Counted from the first letter of the stretch, positions 1 through 6,523 are shown. The stretch: 6,839 nucleotides of DNA from DASZMJ01 sp035551935 (GCA_035551935.1 DASZMJ010000245.1:1-6839), one strand, 5' to 3'. Notes: generated from the sequence alone by a model not told the origin. Made by a program: numbers and translations.

Positions 1-27
1 CGAGGAGGTCCGCGACGCCAACCGACG

Positions 28-888
28 ATGGAGCATGCCCCGATGCGGAAGCCCTACCCCTCCGACCTCACCGACGCGCAGTGGCAAGTCATCGAGCCGC
101 TGATCCCCGTCCACAAGGTGGGCCGGCCCCGCGAGGTCGACATCCGCGAGGTCCTCAACGCCATCTTCTACCAGGCCCGCACCGGCTGCCAGTGGGACAT
201 GCTGCCGCACGACCTGCCGGCCCGCAGCACCGTCAACGATTACTTCGTCCAGTGGCGCAACGACGGCACCTGGCAGGAGATCAACGACGCCCTGCGGCGG
301 CAGGTCCGCGTGGCCGAGGGCCGCGAGCCCAGCCCCAGTGCCGGCGTCATCGACAGCCAGACGGTCAAGGGCACCGAGGTCGGTGGGCCGCGGGGCTACG
401 ACGGGGGCAAGAAGCTCCGCGGGGTGAAGCGGCACATCGTCGTCGACACGCTGGGGTTGCTGCTGGCGGTGGCAGTTACGCCGGCCTCCGCCGACGACGG
501 CACGGCGGCCCCCGAGGTGCTCGGCCGATTGACGGCCGAGCAAAGCGGCCGGCTGGCGAAGCTGTGGGCCGACCAGAAGTACCGCGATCACGCCCTGGAC
601 GCCTGGCTGGAGGAGACCGGCGTCGGGTACGTCATCGAGGTGGTCGAGCGGCCGGCCGGGTCGAAGGGGTTCGTGCTGCTGCACCGCCGCTGGGTGGTGG
701 AGCGGACCTGCGCCTGGCTGGGTCGGTATCGGCGGACCAGCCGCGACTACGAGCGGACGGCGGGTTCGAGCGAGGCGGTGATCCAGGTCTGCTCGATTCA
801 TCGGATGCTCAGGCTCTTGAAGCCGGATGATTCCAAGAAGCGGCCACCCTTCAAATACAGGGAATCACCGCAGACAATTCCCGGATAG
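28..888 (+). CDS. IS5-family DDE transposase
   Basis: This is a transposase that would cut and rejoin DNA at the ends of its own insertion sequence through a DDE catalytic triad. The N-terminal part (about residues 7-60) has the typical IS5 opening PYPSDLTDAQW, followed by NAIFYQARTGCQW, the DUF4096-like DNA-binding region. The catalytic part shows D109 (VIDSQTVKG), D182 (WADQKY) and E225 (RRWVVERTCAWLGRYRR), in normal family order and spacing. The length of 286 residues is usual for a single-frame IS5 transposase, so the gene looks complete. The start may be ATG 28 or ATG 43 (MRKPYPSD); GAGGAGG at about 1-7 is rather distant from both, and the second start fits family alignments better. The C-terminal residues after about 268 run into the terminal repeat. 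The second D sits in ADQKY instead of the more common ADGGY, but the triad is kept. Confidence 0.93.
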   Translation: MEHAPMRKPYPSDLTDAQWQVIEPLIPVHKVGRPREVDIREVLNAIFYQARTGCQWDMLPHDLPARSTVNDYFVQWRNDGTWQEINDALRRQVRVAEGREPSPSAGVIDSQTVKGTEVGGPRGYDGGKKLRGVKRHIVVDTLGLLLAVAVTPASADDGTAAPEVLGRLTAEQSGRLAKLWADQKYRDHALDAWLEETGVGYVIEVVERPAGSKGFVLLHRRWVVERTCAWLGRYRRTSRDYERTAGSSEAVIQVCSIHRMLRLLKPDDSKKRPPFKYRESPQTIPG

Positions 889-892
889 CCTC
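871..892. repeat. Probable right terminal inverted repeat of the IS5-family element
   Basis: This 22-base stretch contains the last codons and the TAG stop (886-888) of the transposase and ends CCGGATAGCCTC. Read from outside inward it starts GAG, as many IS5-group ends do. TAA at 893-895 would be the target duplication. CCTCTAAGAGG (889-899) is a perfect palindrome with one central base that spans this proposed junction. The left partner is not in the window, so the call is inferred. Confidence 0.5.
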
Positions 893-1034
893 TAAGAGGG
901 GGGTGTGGGCCGGGAGCAGGACGCGACCGGACGTGCGAGCAGGAGGCGGGGACGGAGAGGAATGGACCGGACGAGTCGGGAGCGGGTCGGCCTGCCCTTG
1001 ATCGTCCGGTCGAGCGGCCATCGGAGTTCCAGCC

Positions 1035-1286
1035 ATGTCGAAGCGGAAGCAGAAGGCGTTGCGGCAACTGATCGTCTCGCAGCGGTCGGACCTGAGCCTG
1101 GGCCCGAGTGTCCGGCGCGGCCAGGGCACGCAGCTGGGCAGGTGGCGCGCCCAGAGGGAGCGGGCCCGGTTCGACAAGCAGGTCTCGCGTGCGAACGCCG
1201 AGATGGACCGCAGGTCCGGCGGCCCGAGGGTCATCGTCCGGGAGCCGTCACTCGGGGAGGGAGCGATCGAGGAAGCCTCTCGGTAG
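1035..1286 (+). CDS. Small basic protein of unknown function
   Basis: This is an 83-residue reading frame that I do not recognise. GGAG at 1023-1026 lies eight bases before the ATG. Nearly every codon up to about residue 75 ends in G or C, as expected for a real gene in this DNA. The protein is hydrophilic and rich in Arg, Lys and Gln (MSKRKQKALRQLIVSQRSD), with a likely helical middle (residues 35-60: LGRWRAQRERARFDKQVSRANAEMD), no membrane segment and no cysteines. A small nucleic-acid-associated or structural role is possible but not shown. The translation leader resembles that of the AlpA-like gene at 1877, which suggests they belong to the same accessory cluster. A longer overlapping frame in another register (from 905) lacks a ribosome site and looks like a shadow. 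Confidence 0.6.
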   Translation: MSKRKQKALRQLIVSQRSDLSLGPSVRRGQGTQLGRWRAQRERARFDKQVSRANAEMDRRSGGPRVIVREPSLGEGAIEEASR

Positions 1287-1876
1287 GCTCCTCGTTGGTC
1301 GAGCGTGGGCGCGGGAGAGCCGCCCTCAAAGCGATCCAGGGTCAAGCCCTCGCCCCGCTTCGATGGGCTCGTAGCTCCCCCGGGCTCGGCGAGGAGAAGC
1401 GCCGTGGCGAGGGCCAGGCCCGCGGCTGGGGAAGTCGTGCGCCGCGACCTGAGGGCTTCGCCGCAACGTCGGCGTAGTTGGACTACACCCAACATCAACC
1501 GCTCTCGGCCCTGTGACGAGCGGGGACACGCGACTCAGCCCCTCGCCATTCATCTCTGGGGTCGGATGGGAGCCCCGCGGGACCGCCGGCCGGTTCGGCG
1601 TCGATCTCTGGGGCCCGTTACTTCTCGGCAGCGCCGGCCGTCCGGGCGGTGGTCGCTTGGCTCCTTTGCTCGAAGTCGCCGCAACCCTCGCCGGCCGACC
1701 GGCCGATCTGCACTGTGACGGCAGAGTAGGCCGCCTGGCGGTGGCCGCTCGGCTGCGGCGCCTCCGAACGCCACGAGCATCGCCGATCGAGCGAGTCGAG
1801 CTTGGGCAAATGTTGGTGGCGTCCTGGGGCAGCGAGGCGCAGCTCCTGACACCGTCGAGCAACCGGAGTCCGCACC
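1287..1876. other. 590-base gap with no convincing gene
   Basis: Open frames exist on both strands (for example 1326-1862 minus and 1513-2184 plus), but they are Arg/Pro/Ser-rich, have mixed third-base use, and show no recognisable motif or good ribosome site. Small structures are visible: a perfect hairpin GTAGT-TGG-ACTAC at 1474-1486, in a patch less GC-rich than its surroundings, and a direct repeat ATCTCTGGGG at 1552-1561 and 1604-1613. The segment may hold regulatory DNA for the AlpA-like gene, or decayed coding sequence. No clear promoter was found. Confidence 0.45.
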
Positions 1877-2134
1877 ATGTCCGAGGCGATGAACCCGGCT
1901 GTCGCCCCCGACCGTCCGGGCGCCATCCTGATCGACGTGAAGGAGGGCGCCCATCGATTGGGCCTGAGCGAACGGACCGTGTGGAGGCTCAACAGCACCG
2001 GCAGGATGCCGATGCCGCTGACCATCGGCGGCAAGTCGAAGCGCTGGATGGCCGAGGAGATCGGCGCCTGGGTGGCGGCCGGGTGCCCCGCCCGGAAGGG
2101 CTGGGAGGCGATGTCGAAGGGCTCGGCGGCTTGA
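1877..2134 (+). CDS. AlpA/excisionase-like helix-turn-helix protein
   Basis: This is an 85-residue DNA-binding protein of the AlpA / MerR-like winged helix type (the family often called excisionase or HTH_17). Such proteins act as transcription regulators or recombination directionality factors of mobile elements. The fold is readable: ILIDVKEGAHRLGLSERTVWRLNSTGRMP (about residues 17-45) is the helix-turn-helix and wing, followed by the typical PLTIGGKSKRWMAEEIGAWVAAGCP (47-71), in which a basic K-x-x-RW motif precedes the last helix. The length is normal for the family. The start is supported by GGAG at 1865-1868, eight bases upstream. It is followed 46 bases later by the next plus-strand ATG, and the ParB-like gene lies further down, so it may control or belong to that cluster. 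No integrase is present in the window, so an excisionase role is only one option. Confidence 0.85.
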   Translation: MSEAMNPAVAPDRPGAILIDVKEGAHRLGLSERTVWRLNSTGRMPMPLTIGGKSKRWMAEEIGAWVAAGCPARKGWEAMSKGSAA

Positions 2135-2180
2135 CGGCCGGCCCCATGATCCATGGTTCGACGACGAGGAGTTCGCTGCC

Positions 2181-2618
2181 ATGAGAAACCCCTCACCGGC
2201 CCCGCCGCATCGGGCCGCCCCCGACCCGCGCGGCCGGCACGGCGGCTTCAGGGCCATCGGGCCAGCCGACCCGCAGGGCCTCGACGACGATGTCGCACCC
2301 GAGGCCGCCCCGGCGGCCAGCGACGCCGGGCTGAACTCGGGCCTGGTCGCGCCGGGGGACCGACGCCTCGGACACGTCTGCTCGCCTCGCCCGCCGGCCG
2401 TCGAGCGTCGACCATGCGTGGGGCATGTCAGGACGGGCCGGCGCCGGCGGCGGCGTGCACCGTCCGGGCGGACGCGGAGACCAAGGGTCAGAATGTCGCT
2501 TGCACTCGGCGGCGCCCCGCGGCCGTTGGGTACGCTTTCCGGCGGGCGGATGGCCGTCGATGTCCGACGCGCCTCGCCGCATGGCACATGGCCGCATTTC
2601 GGGGAGATGACGCGATGA
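2181..2618 (+). CDS. Doubtful Arg/Pro-rich protein overlapping the ParB-like gene
   Basis: This is a 145-residue frame with no family I recognise. In its favour, AGGAG at 2167-2171 lies nine bases before ATG 2181, the leader resembles those of the two preceding genes, and the stop overlaps the next start as ATGA (2615-2618), a common sign of translational coupling. Codons in roughly the first 65 residues end almost always in G or C. Against it, the second half becomes Arg-rich (a run of about seven Arg-dominated residues near 85-92) and third-base G/C preference weakens, which suggests either a frameshift inside the gene or a chance open frame. It contains no visible domain, signal peptide or membrane segment. 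It could be a real coupled small gene, a degraded one, or leader sequence for the ParB-like gene. Confidence 0.35.
   Translation: MRNPSPAPPHRAAPDPRGRHGGFRAIGPADPQGLDDDVAPEAAPAASDAGLNSGLVAPGDRRLGHVCSPRPPAVERRPCVGHVRTGRRRRRRAPSGRTRRPRVRMSLALGGAPRPLGTLSGGRMAVDVRRASPHGTWPHFGEMTR
2601..2606 (+). promoter_or_regulatory. Ribosome binding site that sets the start of the ParB-like gene
   Basis: GGGGAG lies eight bases before ATG 2615. The same frame is open upstream as far as an ATG at 2153, but that extension is Arg/Pro-rich, has poor codon bias and would overlap the 2181 frame throughout. The ribosome site, the change in composition and the ATGA overlap all favour 2615. Confidence 0.65.
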
Positions 2619-3955
2619 CGACGTCTGGTGCACAGGAGACGGGGATGGACGGGCAAGACCCATCGTACGCCGGCAGCGGTTCTCGTACGACCGATCGCGA
2701 GGCACCGCCCCAGCCCGGTGCGGCGGCCGTCGAGGACGCGACGATCGCCCCGTCGCCGGGAGGGCCGGCCCAACTCGGGGGCGTTGACTCCCGGGTCGTC
2801 GGCGTCGGCCGCCGGCCCGGCGCGACCGGCCGGCCGGCGGACGCGGGCATCCTCCGGCGCGTCGCGATCGCGGACATCGCGATCGCGCCCGGCCGCCGGT
2901 CCGTCAACCGAGACTGGCTCGACCGCCTGGCGCGGTCGATCGCCGCCGAGGGCCTGTACGTGCCGATCATCGTCCGCGCCCGCGAGGCGGGCCGGAAGCC
3001 CTTCGAGCTGGTCGCCGGCCGCCACCGGCTGGCCGCTTGCAAGGAGCTGGGCTGGGCCGAGATTGACGCGCGGGTCCTCGAGCTGGACGACCAGATGGCC
3101 GAGATGGCGGCGGTGACGGAGAACCTCTGGTGCATGCCGCTGAAGCGCAAGCAGTTCGAGGGCGCCCTGGCGCGGTGGGAGGCCCTCTACCAGCTCCGCT
3201 ACCCCGAGACGATGCAGCACCGCGCCGGCGGGGTCGCCCTGGCCCGCAAGCGCGAGGCGGCGAAGCGGGCGGCCGACGGCGCGCCGGGAGAAGTCGCCGA
3301 GGGAGCGGACGGGAGCTCGGGACAGGCGGCCTCGTTCGCCGACCTCGTCGCCGGTCGGCTCGGGGTGTCGAAGCGGACGGCCCAGCGGGCCCTGAAGCGG
3401 AGCCGCGTCTTCCGCGACGAGGACCGCGAGACGTTCGAGCAGTGCAGCGTCACGACGGTGCAGCAGGACGCCATCGCCGCGATCAAGGACCCCGAGCGAC
3501 GGGCCCAATGCGTGTGGGACATCGGTCAGCGGCTCGACCCGGCGGAGGCCATCGCACGCCACGCCGAAACCCGCCGCGGTGGTCGGGCGGCAGGCGGGCC
3601 GAAGGACCCTGAGGCCGCCCTGGCCGACGTCGAGTGGCTGGTCGAATACTGCGGCCGGCTCCGCGACCGGCTGTCGGACCCCGGCGCCTACGAGTCGGAT
3701 GCGCTGCTCTATCGTAAGGTCGACAAGCACCGCCGCAAGTTCGCGGCCGGAGCGGAGGGGCTCCTCGGCCGGGGGGAGCCGCGCAACCGGGGGGCCTTCG
3801 AGCGGCTCGTCCGGAAGATCATCGACGTCGCCCACCCTGGGGACTGGCGCCTTTGCGACACGTGCTGGGGTACCGGGTTCGGGCCCGATCGGACGACATG
3901 CCGGAAGTGCGCCACCGGGTATGGATACCTCCTGAGCTATGAGGAGCGAGGCTGA
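2615..3955 (+). CDS. ParB-like DNA-binding protein with C-terminal DnaJ-type zinc knuckle
   Basis: This is a 446-residue protein of the ParB/RepB/Spo0J superfamily, whose members bind DNA in segregation, regulation or, in some branches, cleavage. Residues 1-78 are a low-complexity Gly/Pro/Ala linker. Residues 80-175 form the ParB/sulfiredoxin-like domain: LRRVAIADIAIAPGRRSVN, then LARSIAAEGLYVPIIVR, the signature box ELVAGRHRLAACKELGW (131-147) and VTENLWCMPLKRKQFE. A helix-turn-helix follows at about 240-262 (FADLVAGRLGVSKRTAQRALK). The middle is helical and charged. The C-terminus has C414-x2-C417-x-G-x-G and C429-x2-C432, a four-cysteine zinc site like half of the DnaJ cysteine-rich domain. 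No ParA is seen next to it, so a classical partition role is doubtful; a regulator of a mobile element or an accessory nuclease-like protein is equally possible. The GRHR box replaces the usual GERR of chromosomal ParB. The domain calls are firm; the function is open. Confidence 0.87.
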   Translation: MTTSGAQETGMDGQDPSYAGSGSRTTDREAPPQPGAAAVEDATIAPSPGGPAQLGGVDSRVVGVGRRPGATGRPADAGILRRVAIADIAIAPGRRSVNRDWLDRLARSIAAEGLYVPIIVRAREAGRKPFELVAGRHRLAACKELGWAEIDARVLELDDQMAEMAAVTENLWCMPLKRKQFEGALARWEALYQLRYPETMQHRAGGVALARKREAAKRAADGAPGEVAEGADGSSGQAASFADLVAGRLGVSKRTAQRALKRSRVFRDEDRETFEQCSVTTVQQDAIAAIKDPERRAQCVWDIGQRLDPAEAIARHAETRRGGRAAGGPKDPEAALADVEWLVEYCGRLRDRLSDPGAYESDALLYRKVDKHRRKFAAGAEGLLGRGEPRNRGAFERLVRKIIDVAHPGDWRLCDTCWGTGFGPDRTTCRKCATGYGYLLSYEERG

Positions 3956-4393
3956 ATCGTCGCGGGCGATCACGACGGAGCGGATTTATGGGACATCCAA
4001 AGACACACAGCCTGCGACACGGACGCGCTCTGGCGTGGCCCTCGGATCTCTCATTCTCCACCCGATGTACGGCGAGGAGTCCAGCCGGCCTTGAGACCTC
4101 CGCTACGATGTCTTCGACTCGATTGGGCCGTGGCGCCTCTGCGCAGCATCTTGGGGGCCTTGGTGGGGAGTCGGAGGAGGCGACGCGACCGAGTCATCGC
4201 TGGGGCCCGATCCGCCTGCCCTCCGGTGAGCGAGGTGTCCGTTCGTCAGCGCTCCCTCCTCCATCGCCCCGGGACGAGCTGCCATAGACGACGGCGTCGA
4301 TCGGGTCATCGCCGAGTCGGTCGCCTCATCGAAGCTTGCTCATCGGCTGAATGGATGGCGCGACCCCGAGGAGTAGCACGACCACGAGCCGGC
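3956..4393. other. Convergent intergenic region with no convincing gene
   Basis: This stretch separates the end of the plus-strand cluster from the 3' end of the minus-strand glycosyltransferase gene. A 99-codon plus-strand frame (3988-4287) has GGAG at 3977-3980, seven bases before its ATG. Its codon use is mixed, however, its Ser/Arg/Pro-rich product shows no domain, and I consider it probably non-coding. No strong hairpin followed by a T-run is visible for either converging transcript. An imperfect small inverted repeat, CGTCG / CGACG, lies just after the ParB-like stop. Confidence 0.45.
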
Positions 4394-4407
4394 TCACGGG
4401 CCGGCTC
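4386..4407. repeat. Short inverted repeat over the glycosyltransferase stop codon
   Basis: GAGCCGG (4386-4392) and CCGGCTC (4401-4407) form a perfect 7-base stem with an 8-base loop. The loop contains the TGA stop of the minus-strand gene (4394-4396). It could help end transcription or protect the 3' end of the mRNA, but no T-tract follows on either strand, and in such GC-rich DNA a stem of this size may be chance. Confidence 0.3.
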
Positions 4408-5668
4408 CGGCCTCGTCATGGACGGCGGTTTGCGGCCCGGACCCGGCCCGCAAACCGGCGAGGAAGCGGGCGTATCGGGGCTTCAGTACCTCCGGCGCCC
4501 ACCGCCGGGATTCGGCCAGGGCCCGGCGCCGGTGCTCGTCGGCGAATGAGGCGTCGTCCCAGAGGCGGAGGATCGCGTCGACCCAGGGGGCGACCTCATC
4601 GGCCGTGGGGAGGTGCCGCGACGCGGGGGTCAGGTGGGCGGGAAGGGGGAGGAGGAGGCCGGCGCGGCCGAGGGTCTCGGTCAGGGCGCCACGGTCGCTG
4701 GCGACGACGGGGATGCCGTTGAGCATCGCCTCGATGGCCACCAGGCCAGAGGTCTCGCGGAAGACCGAGGGCATCAGGCAGACCCGGGTCACGCGCCAGA
4801 AGTCGCGGGGGTCGGGCGTCCGGGGCATGAGGTGGATGGTGCGATGGCGGCGGAGGTCGAGCCCGCAGGCGAGCAGGTCGGCCTCGGTGCCGCGACTCTC
4901 GACGACGAGGATGGGGATGTCGGGCCGGCGACGGCCCAGCTCGTCGGCGATGCGGACGAAGGGGAAGAGGCCCTTGTCGGGGCAGGGGTTGACGAAGGTC
5001 AGGAAGTATGGCTCCTGGTCCTCGGCCCGGACGCGGGCGGGGTCGACGACGTAGGGCAGCGGCGTGCAGCGCAGGCCGATCGATCGGGCGTATTCGTCGG
5101 CGGCGAACTGCGAGGGGACGACCACCGCGTCGGCGTGGGCGAAGGGGGAGCGGTCGGTGTAGAGGAAGTTGTGCAGGGCAAAGATGGTGGCGATCCCGGC
5201 CCGGCGGCCACGGGCGAGAACCTCCTGGGTCAGCGGGTCGCCGCCGTAGGTGACGAGGACATCGGGCCGGAAACGCCCGCAAGTGGACTCGAAGAGGGCG
5301 AGCAACTCGGCGGCCTCGAACGGGTCGGGCGGGGCGAGCCGCCGGGTGGGCCGTCGCTGGACGGTGAGCGCAACGCCGTCGATCGCGGTGCGGAGGTGGG
5401 CGGGGTCGGCTGCGGTGATGCCGCCGGGTCCTACGTCCCAGGTGTCGCCGCCGGCATACTCAAGCGGGATGCCGCGCGCGGCGAGGTGCTCGGCGGGGTC
5501 GCCCCTCGCGACGGTATCGAAGGTGGTCCCGCAGAGGGCCTCGATGACGAACCCCCAGCGGGCCAACGCGGCGGCCAGGGCGCGGTGGGCGACGGCGGCC
5601 CCGTTGGAGTCGTCGAGGTAGAACGTGCGGCAGAAGAACAGGACGCGACGGATTGGAGAGTGCCTCAA
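4394..5668 (-). CDS. GT4-type glycosyltransferase
   Basis: This is a retaining glycosyltransferase of the GT-B fold (group 1 / GT4), expected to move a sugar from a nucleotide-sugar donor onto a glycan, lipid or small acceptor in the cytoplasm; the substrate cannot be read from the sequence. The N-terminal Rossmann domain begins RRVLFFCRTFYLDDSNGAAVAHRALAAALARWGF (7-40). IFALHNFLYTDRSPFAHADAVVVPSQFAADEYA (162-194) is the end of the acceptor domain. FVNPCPDKG (225-233) opens the donor domain, and the E-x7-E motif is E305 and E313 (FRETSGLVAIEAMLNGIPVVASDRGAL). The length of 424 residues is normal. The start codon appears to be TTG at 5668: no in-frame ATG lies between it and the upstream TGA at 5732-5734, and the first residues already form the typical beta strand. 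The ribosome site is weak. It follows the membrane protein gene by 63 bases and probably shares its transcript. Confidence 0.92.
   Translation of the reverse strand: MRHSPIRRVLFFCRTFYLDDSNGAAVAHRALAAALARWGFVIEALCGTTFDTVARGDPAEHLAARGIPLEYAGGDTWDVGPGGITAADPAHLRTAIDGVALTVQRRPTRRLAPPDPFEAAELLALFESTCGRFRPDVLVTYGGDPLTQEVLARGRRAGIATIFALHNFLYTDRSPFAHADAVVVPSQFAADEYARSIGLRCTPLPYVVDPARVRAEDQEPYFLTFVNPCPDKGLFPFVRIADELGRRRPDIPILVVESRGTEADLLACGLDLRRHRTIHLMPRTPDPRDFWRVTRVCLMPSVFRETSGLVAIEAMLNGIPVVASDRGALTETLGRAGLLLPLPAHLTPASRHLPTADEVAPWVDAILRLWDDASFADEHRRRALAESRRWAPEVLKPRYARFLAGLRAGSGPQTAVHDEAGAGP
4426..4457. repeat. Perfect 10-base inverted repeat in the glycosyltransferase 3' end
   Basis: CGGTTTGCGG (4426-4435) pairs with CCGCAAACCG (4448-4457) around a 12-base loop, inside codons for about residues 404-414 near the C-terminus. 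It is the strongest simple hairpin I found in the window. It could act as an early 3' stem for the minus-strand message, or be a byproduct of the Gly/Pro-rich tail. No T-run follows it. Confidence 0.5.
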
Positions 5669-5731
5669 GTGGCGACGGTCGAGATGCCGGTCTTTCCCTG
5701 TGGCCGTGTCGCAAGCGTAACCAATATCTGC

Positions 5732-6523
5732 TCATGGCTTCCGCGAGGTCGAGGCCGAGGCGCGGAACTGCTCCCAATCTTCTCTCCTTAGCTTCGTGGT
5801 GCGTCGGTACGCGAACTCCTTCGATAGCAGACGCTTTTCCCCCGATTCGATCGTGATGAGCAGCGTTTGGTCCGGTGGAGGCGCCGTCGGTTTGGCGTGG
5901 GGCATCAGCGCGAACCGGAAGCAGACTTCGCGACCGTCGAGCTGAACCGTCGCCGTCCCGCCGGCCATCGCCAGCCCTTCGGCCTTATTCCAATTTATGA
6001 GGGTCCACCCCTGCGCCTTGCATTGGTCAGTGGTGAACTGGAGCGATCGGGCACGGATCAGTGTCGCCTCGGTGGGCGAGACAGGGACGGCGGACCCGGA
6101 CTCCCAACGGTATAAGCCCAACTCGTTTTCTTTCCCGGTGAACACGGAGAGGCCGTCGATCTCCGTGCCCCTCTCGGACAGGTATAAGGCATGGCCATCG
6201 GGCAGGACCCAGCCCGGTTTGAGGTAGGCCGGGGCGGTCCGGCAATCCGCAGATTCGCCGTCGGTCGTGATGATCTGCATCCTGCGGACAGAGACTTCAT
6301 CTTGGTCGGGCCACATCCGGGCGAGGACTCGGAGTAACGCCCATCGGAGGCGATACTCCGCATGGCTGGTCACGATCACGACGTAGGCCGTCCTGCCGTC
6401 GGACAGGATATCCACGGTACTAACCCGATCGATCGCAAGATATCGGGGCGACGCGAGATAGACGATCGCCGCCAGGACGATCAGCAGGACGATCACCCGG
6501 CGTGCGGCTCTCGACGATCGCAT
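5732..6523 (-). CDS. Membrane-anchored protein of unknown function
   Basis: This is a 263-residue protein that I cannot place in a family. A short basic N-terminus (MRSSRAARR) is followed by one hydrophobic segment at about residues 9-24 (RVIVLLIVLAAIVYLA), then a soluble, beta-rich part. It is most likely a single-pass membrane protein with an exported domain, or a protein with an uncleaved signal. Repeated turns such as LPDGHALYLSERGTEIDGLSVF and GGTATVQLDGREVCF suggest antiparallel strands; the cysteines (about 94, 168 and 201) show no metal-site pattern. The start is well supported: GAGG (complement at 6531-6534) lies seven bases before ATG 6523, inside the last codons of the upstream remnant. 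Third-base G/C bias is lower than in the neighbouring glycosyltransferase, hinting at a different history. It may be the partner, chaperone or immunity-type protein of the truncated upstream gene, but that is speculation. Confidence 0.8.
   Translation of the reverse strand: MRSSRAARRVIVLLIVLAAIVYLASPRYLAIDRVSTVDILSDGRTAYVVIVTSHAEYRLRWALLRVLARMWPDQDEVSVRRMQIITTDGESADCRTAPAYLKPGWVLPDGHALYLSERGTEIDGLSVFTGKENELGLYRWESGSAVPVSPTEATLIRARSLQFTTDQCKAQGWTLINWNKAEGLAMAGGTATVQLDGREVCFRFALMPHAKPTAPPPDQTLLITIESGEKRLLSKEFAYRRTTKLRREDWEQFRASASTSRKP

Larger units (their letters stand above)
1..892 (+). mobile_element. IS5-family insertion sequence, right portion
   Basis: The element is defined by a full-length IS5-type transposase gene and a probable right terminal inverted repeat that ends at about base 892. 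The outer end, read inward on the minus strand, begins GAGGCTATCCGGG, which resembles the GAG-initial ends of several IS5 subgroups. It is followed by TAA (893-895), compatible with the three-base TNA target duplication of some IS5 groups. The left terminal repeat and matching TAA are not seen, so the element probably starts outside the window. Family assignment is good; the exact ends are inferred. Confidence 0.8.

Noticed and set aside
905..1477. Plus-strand frame of about 190 codons overlapping the small basic protein
   Set aside because: It has no ribosome site, is Arg/Gly-rich and lacks motifs; the 1035 frame has better codon bias and a proper ribosome site.
2153..2614. N-terminal extension of the ParB-like protein to an upstream ATG
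   Set aside because: The extension is Arg/Pro-rich with poor codon bias and no ribosome site at 2153, whereas GGGGAG precedes ATG 2615 at normal spacing.
1550..3973. Very long minus-strand open frame (about 807 codons)
   Set aside because: It lies opposite the AlpA-like and ParB-like genes, whose domain motifs are clear on the plus strand. Its product is Arg/Pro/Gly-rich with no motif, as expected for an antisense frame in GC-rich DNA.
3988..4287. 99-codon plus-strand frame after the ParB-like gene
   Set aside because: GGAG is present upstream, but codon use is mixed and the product shows no domain. It is left as possible only in the description of the gap.
4613..5791. Plus-strand open frame of about 392 codons opposite the glycosyltransferase
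   Set aside because: The minus strand carries E-x7-E and other GT4 motifs. The plus-strand product is a Gly/Glu/Val-rich low-complexity sequence typical of a shadow frame.
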